This document shows positions 36,136 to 44,900 of a stretch of DNA of 64,000 nucleotides, one piece after another. Numbering within the stretch: the first letter of the stretch is position 1; every line of letters starts with the position of its first letter. The stretch is from the NCBI RefSeq assembly GCF_040784915.1, contig NZ_CP160797.1:2036137-2100136 (forward strand), read 5' to 3'. The notes under the pieces are model-generated. The model was not told where the DNA came from. It saw only the letters and a program-made list of their open reading frames with translations, and did no database searches. Source of the stretch: Bacillus vallismortis. Its GTDB lineage: Bacteria > Bacillota > Bacilli > Bacillales > Bacillaceae. The translations under genes and the position numbers were made by a program.

Positions 36136-38865
36136 ATGGCAAACGAGCAAAAAACTGCAGCAAAAGACGTTTTCCAAGCGAGAAAAACGTTTACTACAAA
36201 TGGGAAAACTTATCATTACTACTCTTTAAAAGCATTGGAAGATGCAGGGGTCGGGAAGGTTTCGAAGCTTCCTTATTCCATCAAAGTTCTTTTAGAATCA
36301 GTATTGCGTCAAGTTGACGGATTCGTGATCAAACAAGAGCATGTGGAAAATTTGGCAAAATGGGGAACTGCCGAATTAAAGGAAATCGATGTTCCGTTCA
36401 AACCATCTCGTGTTATTTTACAAGATTTCACAGGGGTTCCGGCAGTAGTAGACCTTGCTTCACTGCGTAAAGCTATGGCAGCTGTCGGCGGAGATCCTGA
36501 TAAAATTAATCCTGAAATTCCTGTTGATCTCGTTATCGACCACTCTGTTCAGGTTGATAAAGCAGGCACAGAAGATGCGTTAGCTATTAATATGGACTTG
36601 GAATTCGAAAGAAATGCCGAGCGCTATAAATTTTTGAGCTGGGCAAAGAAAGCGTTTAATAACTATCAGGCAGTGCCGCCTGCAACAGGTATCGTGCACC
36701 AAGTAAACCTTGAGTTCCTGGCAAGTGTCGTCCATGCCATTGAAGAAGACGGCGAGCTTGTCACGTATCCTGATACGCTTGTCGGAACAGATTCACATAC
36801 AACAATGATTAACGGAATCGGTGTTCTCGGATGGGGTGTCGGCGGAATTGAAGCTGAAGCAGGAATGCTTGGACAGCCTTCTTATTTCCCTGTTCCTGAG
36901 GTAATCGGCGCGAAACTTGTCGGCAAGCTTCCGAACGGAACAACCGCTACTGACTTGGCGTTAAAAGTGACTCAGGTGCTACGTGAAAAAGGCGTTGTGG
37001 GCAAGTTTGTTGAATTCTTCGGACCGGGAATTGCTGAATTGCCGCTTGCGGACCGTGCAACAATTGCGAACATGGCTCCGGAGTACGGCGCTACATGCGG
37101 ATTCTTCCCAGTGGATGAAGAAGCGCTCAACTACATGCGTCTGACAGGCCGTGATCCTGAACATATTGATGTTGTCGAAGCATACTGCAGAAGCAATGGC
37201 TTGTTCTACACTCCTGATGTTGAAGACCCTCAATTTACTGATGTGGTTGAAATTGACTTGACCCAAATTGAAGCAAACTTATCAGGTCCAAAACGCCCTC
37301 AGGATTTAATCCCGCTTTCTGCTATGCAGGAAACGTTCAAAAAACATTTAGTCAGCCCTGCGGGTAACCAAGGATTCGGTTTAAATGCTGAAGAAGAAGA
37401 TAAAGAAATTAATTTTAAACTCCTTAATGGCGAAGAAACAGTGATGAAAACGGGTGCGATAGCCATTGCTGCGATTACAAGCTGTACGAATACATCGAAC
37501 CCGTACGTTCTGATCGGTGCCGGACTCGTAGCGAAAAAAGCGGTTGAATTAGGACTTGAGGTGCCTAATTACGTGAAAACGTCACTTGCACCGGGTTCTA
37601 AAGTCGTCACAGGATATCTTGTGAATTCTGGCCTTCTTCCATACATGAAAGAGCTTGGTTTTAACCTCGTTGGGTACGGATGTACAACATGTATCGGAAA
37701 CTCAGGACCGCTTTCACCAGAAATCGAAGAAGCGGTTGCGAAAAATGATCTGCTGATTACGTCTGTCCTTTCCGGAAACCGTAACTTTGAAGGACGTATT
37801 CACCCGCTTGTTAAAGGCAACTATCTTGCTTCACCGCCGCTTGTTGTGGCATACGCGCTGGCTGGAACGGTGAACATTAACCTGAAAACCGATCCGATCG
37901 GTGTAGGCAAAGATGGTCAAAACGTTTACTTTAACGATATTTGGCCGTCGATGGATGAAATTAATTCACTTGTTAAGCAAACTGTTACGCCTGAGCTCTT
38001 CCGCAAAGAGTATGAAACGGTATTTGACGACAACAAGCGCTGGAACGAGATTGAAACGACAGATGAAGCGTTATATAAATGGGATAATGAGTCAACCTAC
38101 ATTCAGAATCCGCCATTCTTCGAAGAAATGTCTGTTGAACCAGGCAAGGTTGAACCACTCAAAGGTTTGCGTGTTGTCGGTAAATTCGGCGATTCAGTCA
38201 CAACGGACCATATTTCTCCTGCAGGAGCAATCGGAAAAGACACGCCTGCCGGTAAGTACTTGCAAGAGAAAGGGGTTTCTCCTCGTGACTTTAACTCCTA
38301 CGGCTCCCGCCGCGGAAACCATGAAGTCATGATGAGAGGAACATTTGCCAACATCCGCATCAAAAACCAAATCGCGCCGGGTACAGAAGGCGGATTTACA
38401 ACGTACTGGCCGACTGGTGAAGTAACATCAATCTATGATGCGTGCATGAAATATAAAGAAGATAAAACCGGCCTTGTTGTATTAGCTGGAAAAGACTACG
38501 GTATGGGATCTTCACGTGACTGGGCTGCAAAAGGAACAAACCTTCTCGGCATCAGAACGGTCATTGCTGAGAGCTTTGAGAGAATTCACAGAAGCAACCT
38601 TGTATTTATGGGTGTGCTGCCGCTTCAATTTAAACAAGGTGAAAATGCGGAAACACTCGGCTTAACCGGTAAAGAAGTGATCGAGGTAGATGTTGATGAA
38701 AGCGTACGCCCTCGTGATATCGTTACAGTAAGAGCAATTGATGAAGACGGAAATGTAAAAACATTTGAAGCACTTGTCCGCTTCGATAGTGAAGTTGAAA
38801 TTGATTACTATCGCCATGGCGGCATCCTGCAAATGGTGCTTCGCGATAAAATGAAGCAGTCCTGA
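36136..38865 (+). CDS. citB: Aconitase
   Basis: 909-residue [4Fe-4S] enzyme converting citrate to isocitrate in the TCA cycle; without its cluster it binds RNA and regulates messages. Cluster cysteines are in [11 protein letters not shown] and [12 protein letters not shown]. The swivel domain has [10 protein letters not shown] and [29 protein letters not shown] precedes the ATG. CcpC control is indicated upstream. Length normal for AcnA-type aconitase. Confidence 0.97.
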   Translation: MANEQKTAAKDVFQARKTFTTNGKTYHYYSLKALEDAGVGKVSKLPYSIKVLLESVLRQVDGFVIKQEHVENLAKWGTAELKEIDVPFKPSRVILQDFTGVPAVVDLASLRKAMAAVGGDPDKINPEIPVDLVIDHSVQVDKAGTEDALAINMDLEFERNAERYKFLSWAKKAFNNYQAVPPATGIVHQVNLEFLASVVHAIEEDGELVTYPDTLVGTDSHTTMINGIGVLGWGVGGIEAEAGMLGQPSYFPVPEVIGAKLVGKLPNGTTATDLALKVTQVLREKGVVGKFVEFFGPGIAELPLADRATIANMAPEYGATCGFFPVDEEALNYMRLTGRDPEHIDVVEAYCRSNGLFYTPDVEDPQFTDVVEIDLTQIEANLSGPKRPQDLIPLSAMQETFKKHLVSPAGNQGFGLNAEEEDKEINFKLLNGEETVMKTGAIAIAAITSCTNTSNPYVLIGAGLVAKKAVELGLEVPNYVKTSLAPGSKVVTGYLVNSGLLPYMKELGFNLVGYGCTTCIGNSGPLSPEIEEAVAKNDLLITSVLSGNRNFEGRIHPLVKGNYLASPPLVVAYALAGTVNINLKTDPIGVGKDGQNVYFNDIWPSMDEINSLVKQTVTPELFRKEYETVFDDNKRWNEIETTDEALYKWDNESTYIQNPPFFEEMSVEPGKVEPLKGLRVVGKFGDSVTTDHISPAGAIGKDTPAGKYLQEKGVSPRDFNSYGSRRGNHEVMMRGTFANIRIKNQIAPGTEGGFTTYWPTGEVTSIYDACMKYKEDKTGLVVLAGKDYGMGSSRDWAAKGTNLLGIRTVIAESFERIHRSNLVFMGVLPLQFKQGENAETLGLTGKEVIEVDVDESVRPRDIVTVRAIDEDGNVKTFEALVRFDSEVEIDYYRHGGILQMVLRDKMKQS

Positions 38866-38876
38866 TGAATCAATAG

Positions 38877-38908
38877 GAAGAGAAGGCATTTCGCTTTCTC
38901 TTCTTTTT
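38877..38908 (+). terminator. Terminator after citB
   Basis: GAAGAGAA / TTCTCTTC pairing with internal G-T and A-C irregularities and TTTTT, 12 bases past the stop. Confidence 0.75.
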
Positions 38909-38936
38909 ATGACAAAGTGTGCTGCGGAGGTGGCAT

Positions 38937-39449
38937 ATGATGAAAAAATGGCTCGCAAGGATCCTGCTTATTATGCTTGCCAGCTATATGGGATGGAATT
39001 TGTATCAAACATACACCAAAAAAGAAGTGGGAATAGAAGAGGGACAGCAAGCTCCAGAATTCACTTTGAAAACGCTATCGGGAGAGAAAAGTTCCTTACA
39101 AGACACAAAAGGCAAAAAAGTCCTCCTCAATTTTTGGGCAACTTGGTGTAAACCGTGCCGGCAGGAAATGCCAGCGATGGAACAACTGCAAAAAGAATAC
39201 GCAGACGAACTTGCGGTTGTTGCTGTTAATTTCACTTCAGCTGAGAAAAGTGTGAAACAGGTTCAGGCGTTTGCTGATACGTATGAATTAACGTTTCCTA
39301 TCCTGATTGATAAAAAAGGGATCAATGCTGACTATAACGTGATGTCATATCCAACGACGTATATCTTAGATGAAAAAGGCGTTATTCAAGATATACATAT
39401 CGGCACCATGACAAAAAAAGAAATGGAACAAAAACTGGATCTTGATTAG
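38937..39449 (+). CDS. yneN: YneN, thioredoxin-like membrane-anchored protein
   Basis: 170 residues. N-terminal helix (WLARILLIMLASYMGW) that anchors a TlpA/ResA-like thioredoxin domain outside the membrane; active site Trp-Cys71-Lys-Pro-Cys74. cis-Pro is in VMSYPTTYIL. Probably reduces extracytoplasmic disulfides with electrons from CcdA, encoded nearby; that partnership is inference. The frame begins at 38919, but GCGGAGGTGG suits the ATG at 38937. Confidence 0.92.
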   Translation: MMKKWLARILLIMLASYMGWNLYQTYTKKEVGIEEGQQAPEFTLKTLSGEKSSLQDTKGKKVLLNFWATWCKPCRQEMPAMEQLQKEYADELAVVAVNFTSAEKSVKQVQAFADTYELTFPILIDKKGINADYNVMSYPTTYILDEKGVIQDIHIGTMTKKEMEQKLDLD

Positions 39450-39463
39450 ATTCAGTTTTTTTA
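39430..39463 (+). terminator. Terminator after yneN
   Basis: AAAAACTGGATCT / AGATTCAGTTTTTTT with one G-T pair; the left arm is inside the end of yneN. Confidence 0.8.
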
Positions 39464-39527
39464 TGTTCTGAATGCTTACAAATTTTCAGAATTGGAAAAA
39501 ATAAATGAATATGCGGAGGTGAGAAGA

Positions 39528-39653
39528 GTGAAGAAGATGAGAAAACGTTCTTTTCATGAGCTCGTCATGGAAAATAAAAAAGAGCTGATGACCAATACAG
39601 AGTATTTAAATCAGCTTGAGGAAAAGCTTGAACAGCGATTTAAGCAAAAATAA
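39528..39653 (+). CDS. Small basic protein, FbpB-like, 41 residues
   Basis: GTG at 39528 with a strong GGAGGTGAG. The product begins KKMRKRSFHELVMENKKELM and ends LEQRFKQK: a basic N-terminus followed by one long amphipathic helix. This resembles the Fur-regulated basic protein family (FbpA/FbpB), whose members help the sRNA FsrA during iron limitation. No Fur box is obvious upstream, so the call is by sequence pattern only. It lies between yneN and sspN. Confidence 0.65.
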   Translation: MKKMRKRSFHELVMENKKELMTNTEYLNQLEEKLEQRFKQK

Positions 39654-39717
39654 CCTTTAATTTGTATTCATGTTTACCCCTCCTTTTGAGAATCCTATCT
39701 ATTGAGGAGGGATAGAC

Positions 39718-39864
39718 ATGGGAAACAACAAGAAAAACGGTCAGCCTCAATTTGCTCCAAGCCACTTGGGTACGAAGCCTGTAAAATATAGAGCCAATAA
39801 AGGGGAAAAAATGCAGGATAAGTCCGGACAGCAGCCGATCATCATGCAGACAAAAGGTGAGTAG
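39718..39864 (+). CDS. sspN: SspN, small acid-soluble spore protein
   Basis: 48 residues: MGNNKKNGQPQFAPSHLGTK ... QQPIIMQTKGE. Minor SASP of the forespore. GAGGAGGGAT before ATG. tlp starts 36 bases downstream, as in the known sspN-tlp operon. Confidence 0.93.
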   Translation: MGNNKKNGQPQFAPSHLGTKPVKYRANKGEKMQDKSGQQPIIMQTKGE

Positions 39865-39900
39865 CGCAAAATTGAGTATATTTCTAGGAGGTCCATCCAA

Positions 39901-40152
39901 ATGACAAATAACCATAAACAATACCAGCACCCTAATCCTGATGATCGTTCTGATAACGTAGAAAAGCTGCAGGATATGGTTCAAAATACAATTGAAAACA
40001 TGGAAGAAGCAGAAGCATCAATGGAGTTTGCTTCAGGAGAAGATAAGCAGCACATCAAAGAAAAAAATGCTAGACGCGAACAGAGTATCGAAGCGTTTCG
40101 CAATGAAATTCAAGACGAATCCGAAGCGAGACAAAACGGATACCGCTCTTAA
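39901..40152 (+). CDS. tlp: Tlp, thioredoxin-like spore protein
   Basis: 83-residue hydrophilic, Glu/Gln-rich protein (PNPDDRSDNVEKLQDMVQNT, IKEKNARREQSIEAFRNEI). Named Tlp from a weak likeness to thioredoxin, it is a minor SASP found in spores. CTAGGAGG precedes the ATG. Ends in a terminator. Confidence 0.93.
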   Translation: MTNNHKQYQHPNPDDRSDNVEKLQDMVQNTIENMEEAEASMEFASGEDKQHIKEKNARREQSIEAFRNEIQDESEARQNGYRS

Positions 40153-40177
40153 AAACCAGGGAAACCTGGTTTTTTTC
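40150..40177 (+). terminator. Terminator after tlp
   Basis: AAAAACCAGG / CCTGGTTTTT with a 4-base loop and seven T's. Confidence 0.92.
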
Positions 40178-40235
40178 TTTCTGATTTGATTATGGTAAAA
40201 TGGGGCTAAATTGACGTTAAGGGAGCAGAATAATT

Positions 40236-40652
40236 TTGCAGGTATCAAAAAAAGAAATAGAAGTGCGTTATGCAGAGACAGATCAAATGGGGATTGTCTA
40301 TCACGCAAATTATCTTGTGTGGATGGAGGTCGGCAGAACGGCCCTCATAAAGGATTTAGGCTTTTTATACAGTGATATGGAAAAGAGAGGCGTCCTCTCA
40401 CCAGTCGTTGATATCAATATATCCTATAAAAAGCCGCTTCATTATGGAGAAACCGCGGTTGTGCATACATGGATAGAGGACTACAACGGCTTTAAAACCG
40501 TCTATGGTTATCATATTTATAATCCGGCCGGCGAGCTTTCCATCGAAGCCACCTCATCTCATATTTGTGTTGATAAAGAAAGCTTTAAGCCTATTCAGTT
40601 CCGCAAAGCTTTCCCTGATTGGCACGCAGCGTATGAAAAGGCCAAAAAATAG
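40236..40652 (+). CDS. yneP: YneP, hotdog-fold acyl-CoA thioesterase
   Basis: 138 residues of the 4HBT/YbgC type. EVRYAETDQMGIVYHANYLVWMEVGRTAL contains the catalytic Asp and the helix of the hotdog fold. Probably hydrolyses short acyl-CoA. TTG start behind AAGGGAGC. The yneQ start follows 15 bases later. Confidence 0.92.
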   Translation: MQVSKKEIEVRYAETDQMGIVYHANYLVWMEVGRTALIKDLGFLYSDMEKRGVLSPVVDINISYKKPLHYGETAVVHTWIEDYNGFKTVYGYHIYNPAGELSIEATSSHICVDKESFKPIQFRKAFPDWHAAYEKAKK

Positions 40653-40667
40653 GGAAGTGAACGAGAT

Positions 40668-40967
40668 ATGGCGTTTGGAGTGAAACGGGAAGAACTCAAC
40701 CGGTGGAAACAAGCAGTGAAAAGAGGAGACATTGCATTTTTAACCCATTACTGGCTGGATGACCGGTTTCCAGAAGCAAAGACCGTGACAAAAGCCGGCT
40801 GTGCAGATATTGATAAACTGATTCAATGGGGAGCGGCGTACGGTTTAAAAAAAGAATGGATACATAAGAAAAGTGAATTTCCTCACTTTGATCTCCTGGG
40901 TAAGACACAAAAATATATTTTGGAACAAGAGAACCTGACCGATCATCTTAAAAGATTTCATTTGTAA
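40668..40967 (+). CDS. yneQ: YneQ, small protein of unknown function
   Basis: 99 residues, basic, no membrane segment. Trp-rich with EELNRWKQAVKRGDIAFLTHYWLDDRFP and CADIDKLIQWGAAYGLKKEWIHKKSEFPHFDLLG. GGGAAGTGAACG precedes the ATG. Co-transcribed with yneP by spacing. Matches YneQ; function unknown. Confidence 0.9.
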   Translation: MAFGVKREELNRWKQAVKRGDIAFLTHYWLDDRFPEAKTVTKAGCADIDKLIQWGAAYGLKKEWIHKKSEFPHFDLLGKTQKYILEQENLTDHLKRFHL

Positions 40968-41003
40968 AAAAAGGAACGCACATAACGTGCGTTCCTTTTT
41001 TAT
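40965..41003. terminator. Two-way terminator between yneQ and yneR
   Basis: AAAAAAAGGAACGCAC / GTGCGTTCCTTTTTT around a short loop, overlapping both stops. Confidence 0.93.
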
Positions 41004-41287
41004 TGATATTCAAAAACAGGTTCATCAGCATCCTCTGAATAGCTGACTAGAAGGTCATGGTTATCGAAGTACCATAGATCACTTTCTTCAATAAAGAAGG
41101 TAATGCCGCCGGCTTCTGCAGTGGCTCCAGCCTCTTGCGGGGCATCTTTCGCAACACCGAGGGAAAATCCCTTTTGAACGTTGCTACAGCCGCCGTAGCG
41201 GACGAAAAAGCGAACCTGATCTCCGCTTTCTAAATCCAGCTCTTCTTTATACCAGTTCAGTGCGTCTTCGTTAATTGTCATATTCAT
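41000..41287 (-). CDS. yneR: YneR, HesB/IscA-like protein
   Basis: 95 residues of the HesB-like fold: MNMTINEDALNWYKEELDLE, VRFFVRYGGCSNVQKGFSLGV and EESDLWYFDNHDLLVSYSED. It keeps one Cys (GGCSN) but lacks the C-terminal Cys-X-Cys of true IscA, so a Fe-S scaffold role is doubtful. AAGGGGTG precedes the ATG. Confidence 0.9.
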   Translation of the reverse strand: MNMTINEDALNWYKEELDLESGDQVRFFVRYGGCSNVQKGFSLGVAKDAPQEAGATAEAGGITFFIEESDLWYFDNHDLLVSYSEDADEPVFEYQ

Positions 41288-41374
41288 AACAGAACACCCC
41301 TTTGTACTTCATTTGAATTTTCTCTATTATAAACGTATTAGGCTATTCTGTGTCAAAAGAGAAGGTTTTTACGT

Positions 41375-41956
41375 TTATAACCATTTCACTTTAGGTTCTG
41401 TTTTATTGATAATTCGTTTAATGTTTGCCCGGTGTCTGTATATCACAAAAATAGTGAGCAGGGCAACAACAATCAATAAATACCTATCATGGACAAAGAG
41501 ACTATATATAACAGTATAGATCCCTGTTAACATTGATGACAGGGAAACAAATTTAGTCAAGTATAAAAAGATGAAAAATACCGCGATCATCGTGATAAAT
41601 AACAGAGGTGCGTAAAATAGCAAAACGCCTCCAGACGTTGCCACGGCTTTACCGCCTTTAAATTTGGCGAATATAGGAAACACATGGCCTAAAACTGCAA
41701 AGACTCCAATAAGAAGCGGATGAATATCAACATGCATGAGATAAGGCAATGCAGTTGCCAGCGTCCCTTTCAAAATATCTCCGGCTATGACGACGGAACC
41801 AGCTTTTACGCCCAGCGTACGGAACGCGTTGGTTGCGCCTAGGTTGCCGCTTCCGTGTTCCCGAATATCAATTCCCTTGGCAAGCTTGCCCACAATTAAG
41901 CCAGATGGAATGCTGCCTATCAGGTAGGCCAAAATAATCAATAAAGCAATAAACAT
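41375..41956 (-). CDS. plsY: PlsY, acyl-phosphate:glycerol-3-phosphate acyltransferase
   Basis: 193-residue membrane enzyme that starts phospholipid synthesis by moving the acyl group from acyl-phosphate to glycerol 3-phosphate. Motifs: [54 protein letters not shown] and a C-terminal basic [11 protein letters not shown]. Five to six helices. AAAAAGGAGAAATG start. Essential, old name yneS. Confidence 0.95.
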   Translation of the reverse strand: MFIALLIILAYLIGSIPSGLIVGKLAKGIDIREHGSGNLGATNAFRTLGVKAGSVVIAGDILKGTLATALPYLMHVDIHPLLIGVFAVLGHVFPIFAKFKGGKAVATSGGVLLFYAPLLFITMIAVFFIFLYLTKFVSLSSMLTGIYTVIYSLFVHDRYLLIVVALLTIFVIYRHRANIKRIINKTEPKVKWL

Positions 41957-42124
41957 CTACATTTCTCCTTTTTCAAAGTCCCTTCTTTCTATTTTAACAT
42001 GAGATGTCATGATCTGATGACAAGTTTTTTGTAAAGTTTGCTTACACATCCACACAAATGTGCACCATATTTTGATTTCTTTAATTTTGATCGTGTAAAA
42101 TAGATGAAAAAGGAGTGGTACAGA

Positions 42125-42532
42125 ATGCAAAACCCTTCCAAAGCGGAATTGAAAGAGATTCTTGATAGAAGCAAGCGAATAGCGGTAGTGGGGCTTTCGG
42201 ACCGGCCGGATAGAACGTCACATATGGTTTCAAAAGCGATGCAGGATGCGGGCTATGATATCATTCCCGTCAATCCTACAATTGATGAAGCTCTGGGTGT
42301 CAAAGCCGTTTCATCTTTAAAAGAGATTGACGGCCCAGTTGACATTGTCAATGTATTCCGGCGCTCTGAACAGCTGCCAGGCGTTGCGGAAGAGTTTTTG
42401 GAGACAGATGCTCCGGTATTTTGGGCACAGCAAGGGCTGGTCAACGAAGAAGCTTACAAGATGCTAAAGGAAAAAGACAGAACGGTTATCATGGATCTGT
42501 GTATAAAAGTGGCGCACGCAGTAACAAAATAG
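42125..42532 (+). CDS. yneT: YneT, CoA-binding-domain protein
   Basis: 135 residues with a single CoA-binding Rossmann domain: RIAVVGLSDRPDRTSHMVSKAMQDAGYDIIPVNP, VNVFRRSEQLPGVAEEFLE, FWAQQGLVNEEAY and DLCIKVAH. It resembles the N-terminal domain of succinyl-CoA-synthetase-like proteins. An in-frame ATG seven codons upstream is bypassed because AAGGAGTGG fits the one at 42125. Confidence 0.93.
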   Translation: MQNPSKAELKEILDRSKRIAVVGLSDRPDRTSHMVSKAMQDAGYDIIPVNPTIDEALGVKAVSSLKEIDGPVDIVNVFRRSEQLPGVAEEFLETDAPVFWAQQGLVNEEAYKMLKEKDRTVIMDLCIKVAHAVTK

Positions 42533-42542
42533 ATGCAGAACC

Positions 42543-42574
42543 GCAAAAATCCTTGTGAATTCAAGGATTTTTGC
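42543..42574 (+). terminator. Terminator after yneT
   Basis: GCAAAAATCCTTG / CAAGGATTTTTGC around a 6-base loop. Confidence 0.88.
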
Positions 42575-42929
42575 TTTTTAATTTTAAGATATTGTTTGCG
42601 TATTACGGTGAAACAGATACAATAAAGCTTGAACAGCTTTTTTTGAACACCTTGTCCAGCTGGGTTTCGGCCGTTCGATTTGCGAAGGTCTGCTGCTTTA
42701 TATATAATAAACAAACATACGTTCTCGTTTCGTAAAAACAGCACTTTGCCCGATGTTTTGTGAACTGATTCGTTAGCTTTATGTTGCGATCACAAACATA
42801 TTGGTTATAATGGGGAGTCCAAGGCAGTACCGGCTTAAGGCGAGGTTTATAAAAAATACTTTTTACAATTGATGCGCATTACTGAAAAAAGAGAAAGACA
42901 ATGTTAGTTTTTGAAAGGGGTTTGTACGT
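42575..42929. other. 355 bases upstream of parE
   Basis: No gene seen. Contains a LexA-like box (42712-42725) and, further on, TTGCGA-N16-TATAAT (about 42783-42810), a likely sigma-A promoter for parEC. Confidence 0.5.
42712..42725. promoter_or_regulatory. LexA-like box upstream of parE
   Basis: Minus strand AGAACGTATGTTTG fits CGAAC-N4-GTTYG with only the first base off. parEC is reported in the B. subtilis SOS regulon, which supports the call. Confidence 0.6.
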
Positions 42930-44897
42930 TTGGCTAGAAAACAGCAATTTGATTACAACGAAGATGCCATTCAGGTGCTCGAAGGCCTTGAGGCCGTCAG
43001 GAAAAGGCCGGGTATGTATATTGGTTCTACTGACGCGCGGGGCTTGCACCACTTGGTTTATGAAATTGTAGATAACTCTGTCGACGAGGTGCTTGCCGGC
43101 CATGGAGATCACATTATCGTCAAAATACATAAAGACAACAGTATTTCTGTACAGGATAGAGGCCGCGGCATGCCGACCGGAATGCATAAGCTCGGCAAAC
43201 CAACCCCTGAAGTGATTTTAACGGTGCTTCATGCCGGAGGAAAGTTCGGCCAAGGCGGTTATAAGACAAGCGGAGGGCTGCACGGGGTTGGTGCATCAGT
43301 CGTAAATGCTTTATCTGAATGGCTGACGGTTACCATTGAGCGGGACGGTTTCATTTATCAGCAGCGGTTTGAAAATGGAGGAAAACCGGTTACATCCCTC
43401 GAGAAGATCGGCAAAACAAAAAAGACAGGAACGCTTACGCACTTTAAGCCAGATCCAACGATGTTCAGTGCAACAACTTATAATTTTGAAACGCTTTCTG
43501 AACGATTAAGAGAATCTGCGTTTTTGTTAAAAGGATTAAAAATTGAGCTGATTGATGAGCGGAATGACCAGCAGGAGGTCTTTTATTACGAGAACGGCAT
43601 AGAAGCGTTTGTCGCTTACTTAAATGAGGAAAAAGACGTCTTGTCTGAAGTGGTCTCGTTTGAGGGCGAGCATCATTCAATAGAAGTGGACTTTGCGTTC
43701 CAGTTTAATGACGGCTATTCTGAAAACATTCTGTCATTTGTTAATAACGTCAGAACAAAAGACGGCGGTACTCATGAGTCAGGTGCAAAAACAGCGATGA
43801 CACGCGCTTTTAATGAATATGCGAGAAAAGTGGCTTTGCTGAAAGAAAAGGATAAGAACCTTGAAGGCACTGATATAAGGGAAGGGCTTTCAGCCATTAT
43901 CTCTGTTCGCATTCCCGAAGAGCTTCTTCAGTTTGAAGGACAAACAAAAGGAAAGCTCGGTACAAGCGAAGCGAGATCAGCAGTTGATGCGATTGTTTCA
44001 GAGCAGCTTGCTTATTTTTTAGAGGAAAACCGGGATACCGCAACGCTCCTTGTCAAAAAAGCAATCAAAGCGAGTCAGGCACGCGAAGCGGCACGCAAAG
44101 CCCGTGAAGAAGCAAGAAGCGGCAAAAAACGCAAAAAATCTGAAGCGACATTAAGCGGAAAGCTGACGCCCGCCGGTTCAAGAAACCCGGCAAAAAATGA
44201 ATTGTATCTCGTTGAGGGCGATTCTGCAGGCGGATCAGCCAAGCAGGGAAGAGACCGCAGATTCCAAGCGGTTCTGCCTTTACGCGGTAAAGTCATTAAT
44301 ACGGAAAAAGCGAAACTTGCTGATATCTTTAAAAATGAAGAGATCAATACGATCATTCATGCGATCGGCGGCGGAGTCGGAGCGGATTTCTCAGTCGATG
44401 ATATCAACTACGACAAAATCATCATTATGACCGATGCCGATACTGACGGCGCTCATATTCAAGTGCTGCTTCTCACTTTTTTCTATCGCTATATGAAACC
44501 GCTCATTGAGCATGGCAAGGTGTTCATTGCACTGCCTCCTTTATATAAGGTCAGCAAAGGAAGCGGGAAAAAGGAAATCATTGAATATGCATGGTCTGAT
44601 GAAGAGATGGATGATGTCCTGAAAAAAGTCGGCAAAGGCTATACCATTCAGCGATATAAGGGACTTGGAGAGATGAACGCAGACCAGCTGTGGGAGACGA
44701 CGATGAATCCGGAGTCCCGTACGCTTGTAAGGGTCAAAATCGACGATGCGGCACGCGTAGAGAGACGTGTCACGACGTTAATGGGAGACAAAGTGGAGCC
44801 GCGCAGAAAGTGGATTGAGAAAAACGTCGCTTTCGGCTTAGATGAAGAAAGCAATATTTTAGAAAATGAAAACTTATCGGTCGCTGAGGAGGTTTAA
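42930..44897 (+). CDS. parE: ParE, topoisomerase IV subunit B
   Basis: 655-residue ATPase subunit of topoisomerase IV, which unlinks daughter chromosomes. GHKL ATP site: KRPGMYIGSTDARGLHHLVYEIVDNSVDE and GGLHGVGASVVNALS. Toprim domain: YLVEGDSAGGSAKQGRDRRFQAVLPLRGK and IIMTDADTDGAHI. TTG start behind GAAAGGGG. parC follows 3 bases after the stop. Confidence 0.96.
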   Translation: MARKQQFDYNEDAIQVLEGLEAVRKRPGMYIGSTDARGLHHLVYEIVDNSVDEVLAGHGDHIIVKIHKDNSISVQDRGRGMPTGMHKLGKPTPEVILTVLHAGGKFGQGGYKTSGGLHGVGASVVNALSEWLTVTIERDGFIYQQRFENGGKPVTSLEKIGKTKKTGTLTHFKPDPTMFSATTYNFETLSERLRESAFLLKGLKIELIDERNDQQEVFYYENGIEAFVAYLNEEKDVLSEVVSFEGEHHSIEVDFAFQFNDGYSENILSFVNNVRTKDGGTHESGAKTAMTRAFNEYARKVALLKEKDKNLEGTDIREGLSAIISVRIPEELLQFEGQTKGKLGTSEARSAVDAIVSEQLAYFLEENRDTATLLVKKAIKASQAREAARKAREEARSGKKRKKSEATLSGKLTPAGSRNPAKNELYLVEGDSAGGSAKQGRDRRFQAVLPLRGKVINTEKAKLADIFKNEEINTIIHAIGGGVGADFSVDDINYDKIIIMTDADTDGAHIQVLLLTFFYRYMKPLIEHGKVFIALPPLYKVSKGSGKKEIIEYAWSDEEMDDVLKKVGKGYTIQRYKGLGEMNADQLWETTMNPESRTLVRVKIDDAARVERRVTTLMGDKVEPRRKWIEKNVAFGLDEESNILENENLSVAEEV

Positions 44898-44900
44898 TGA

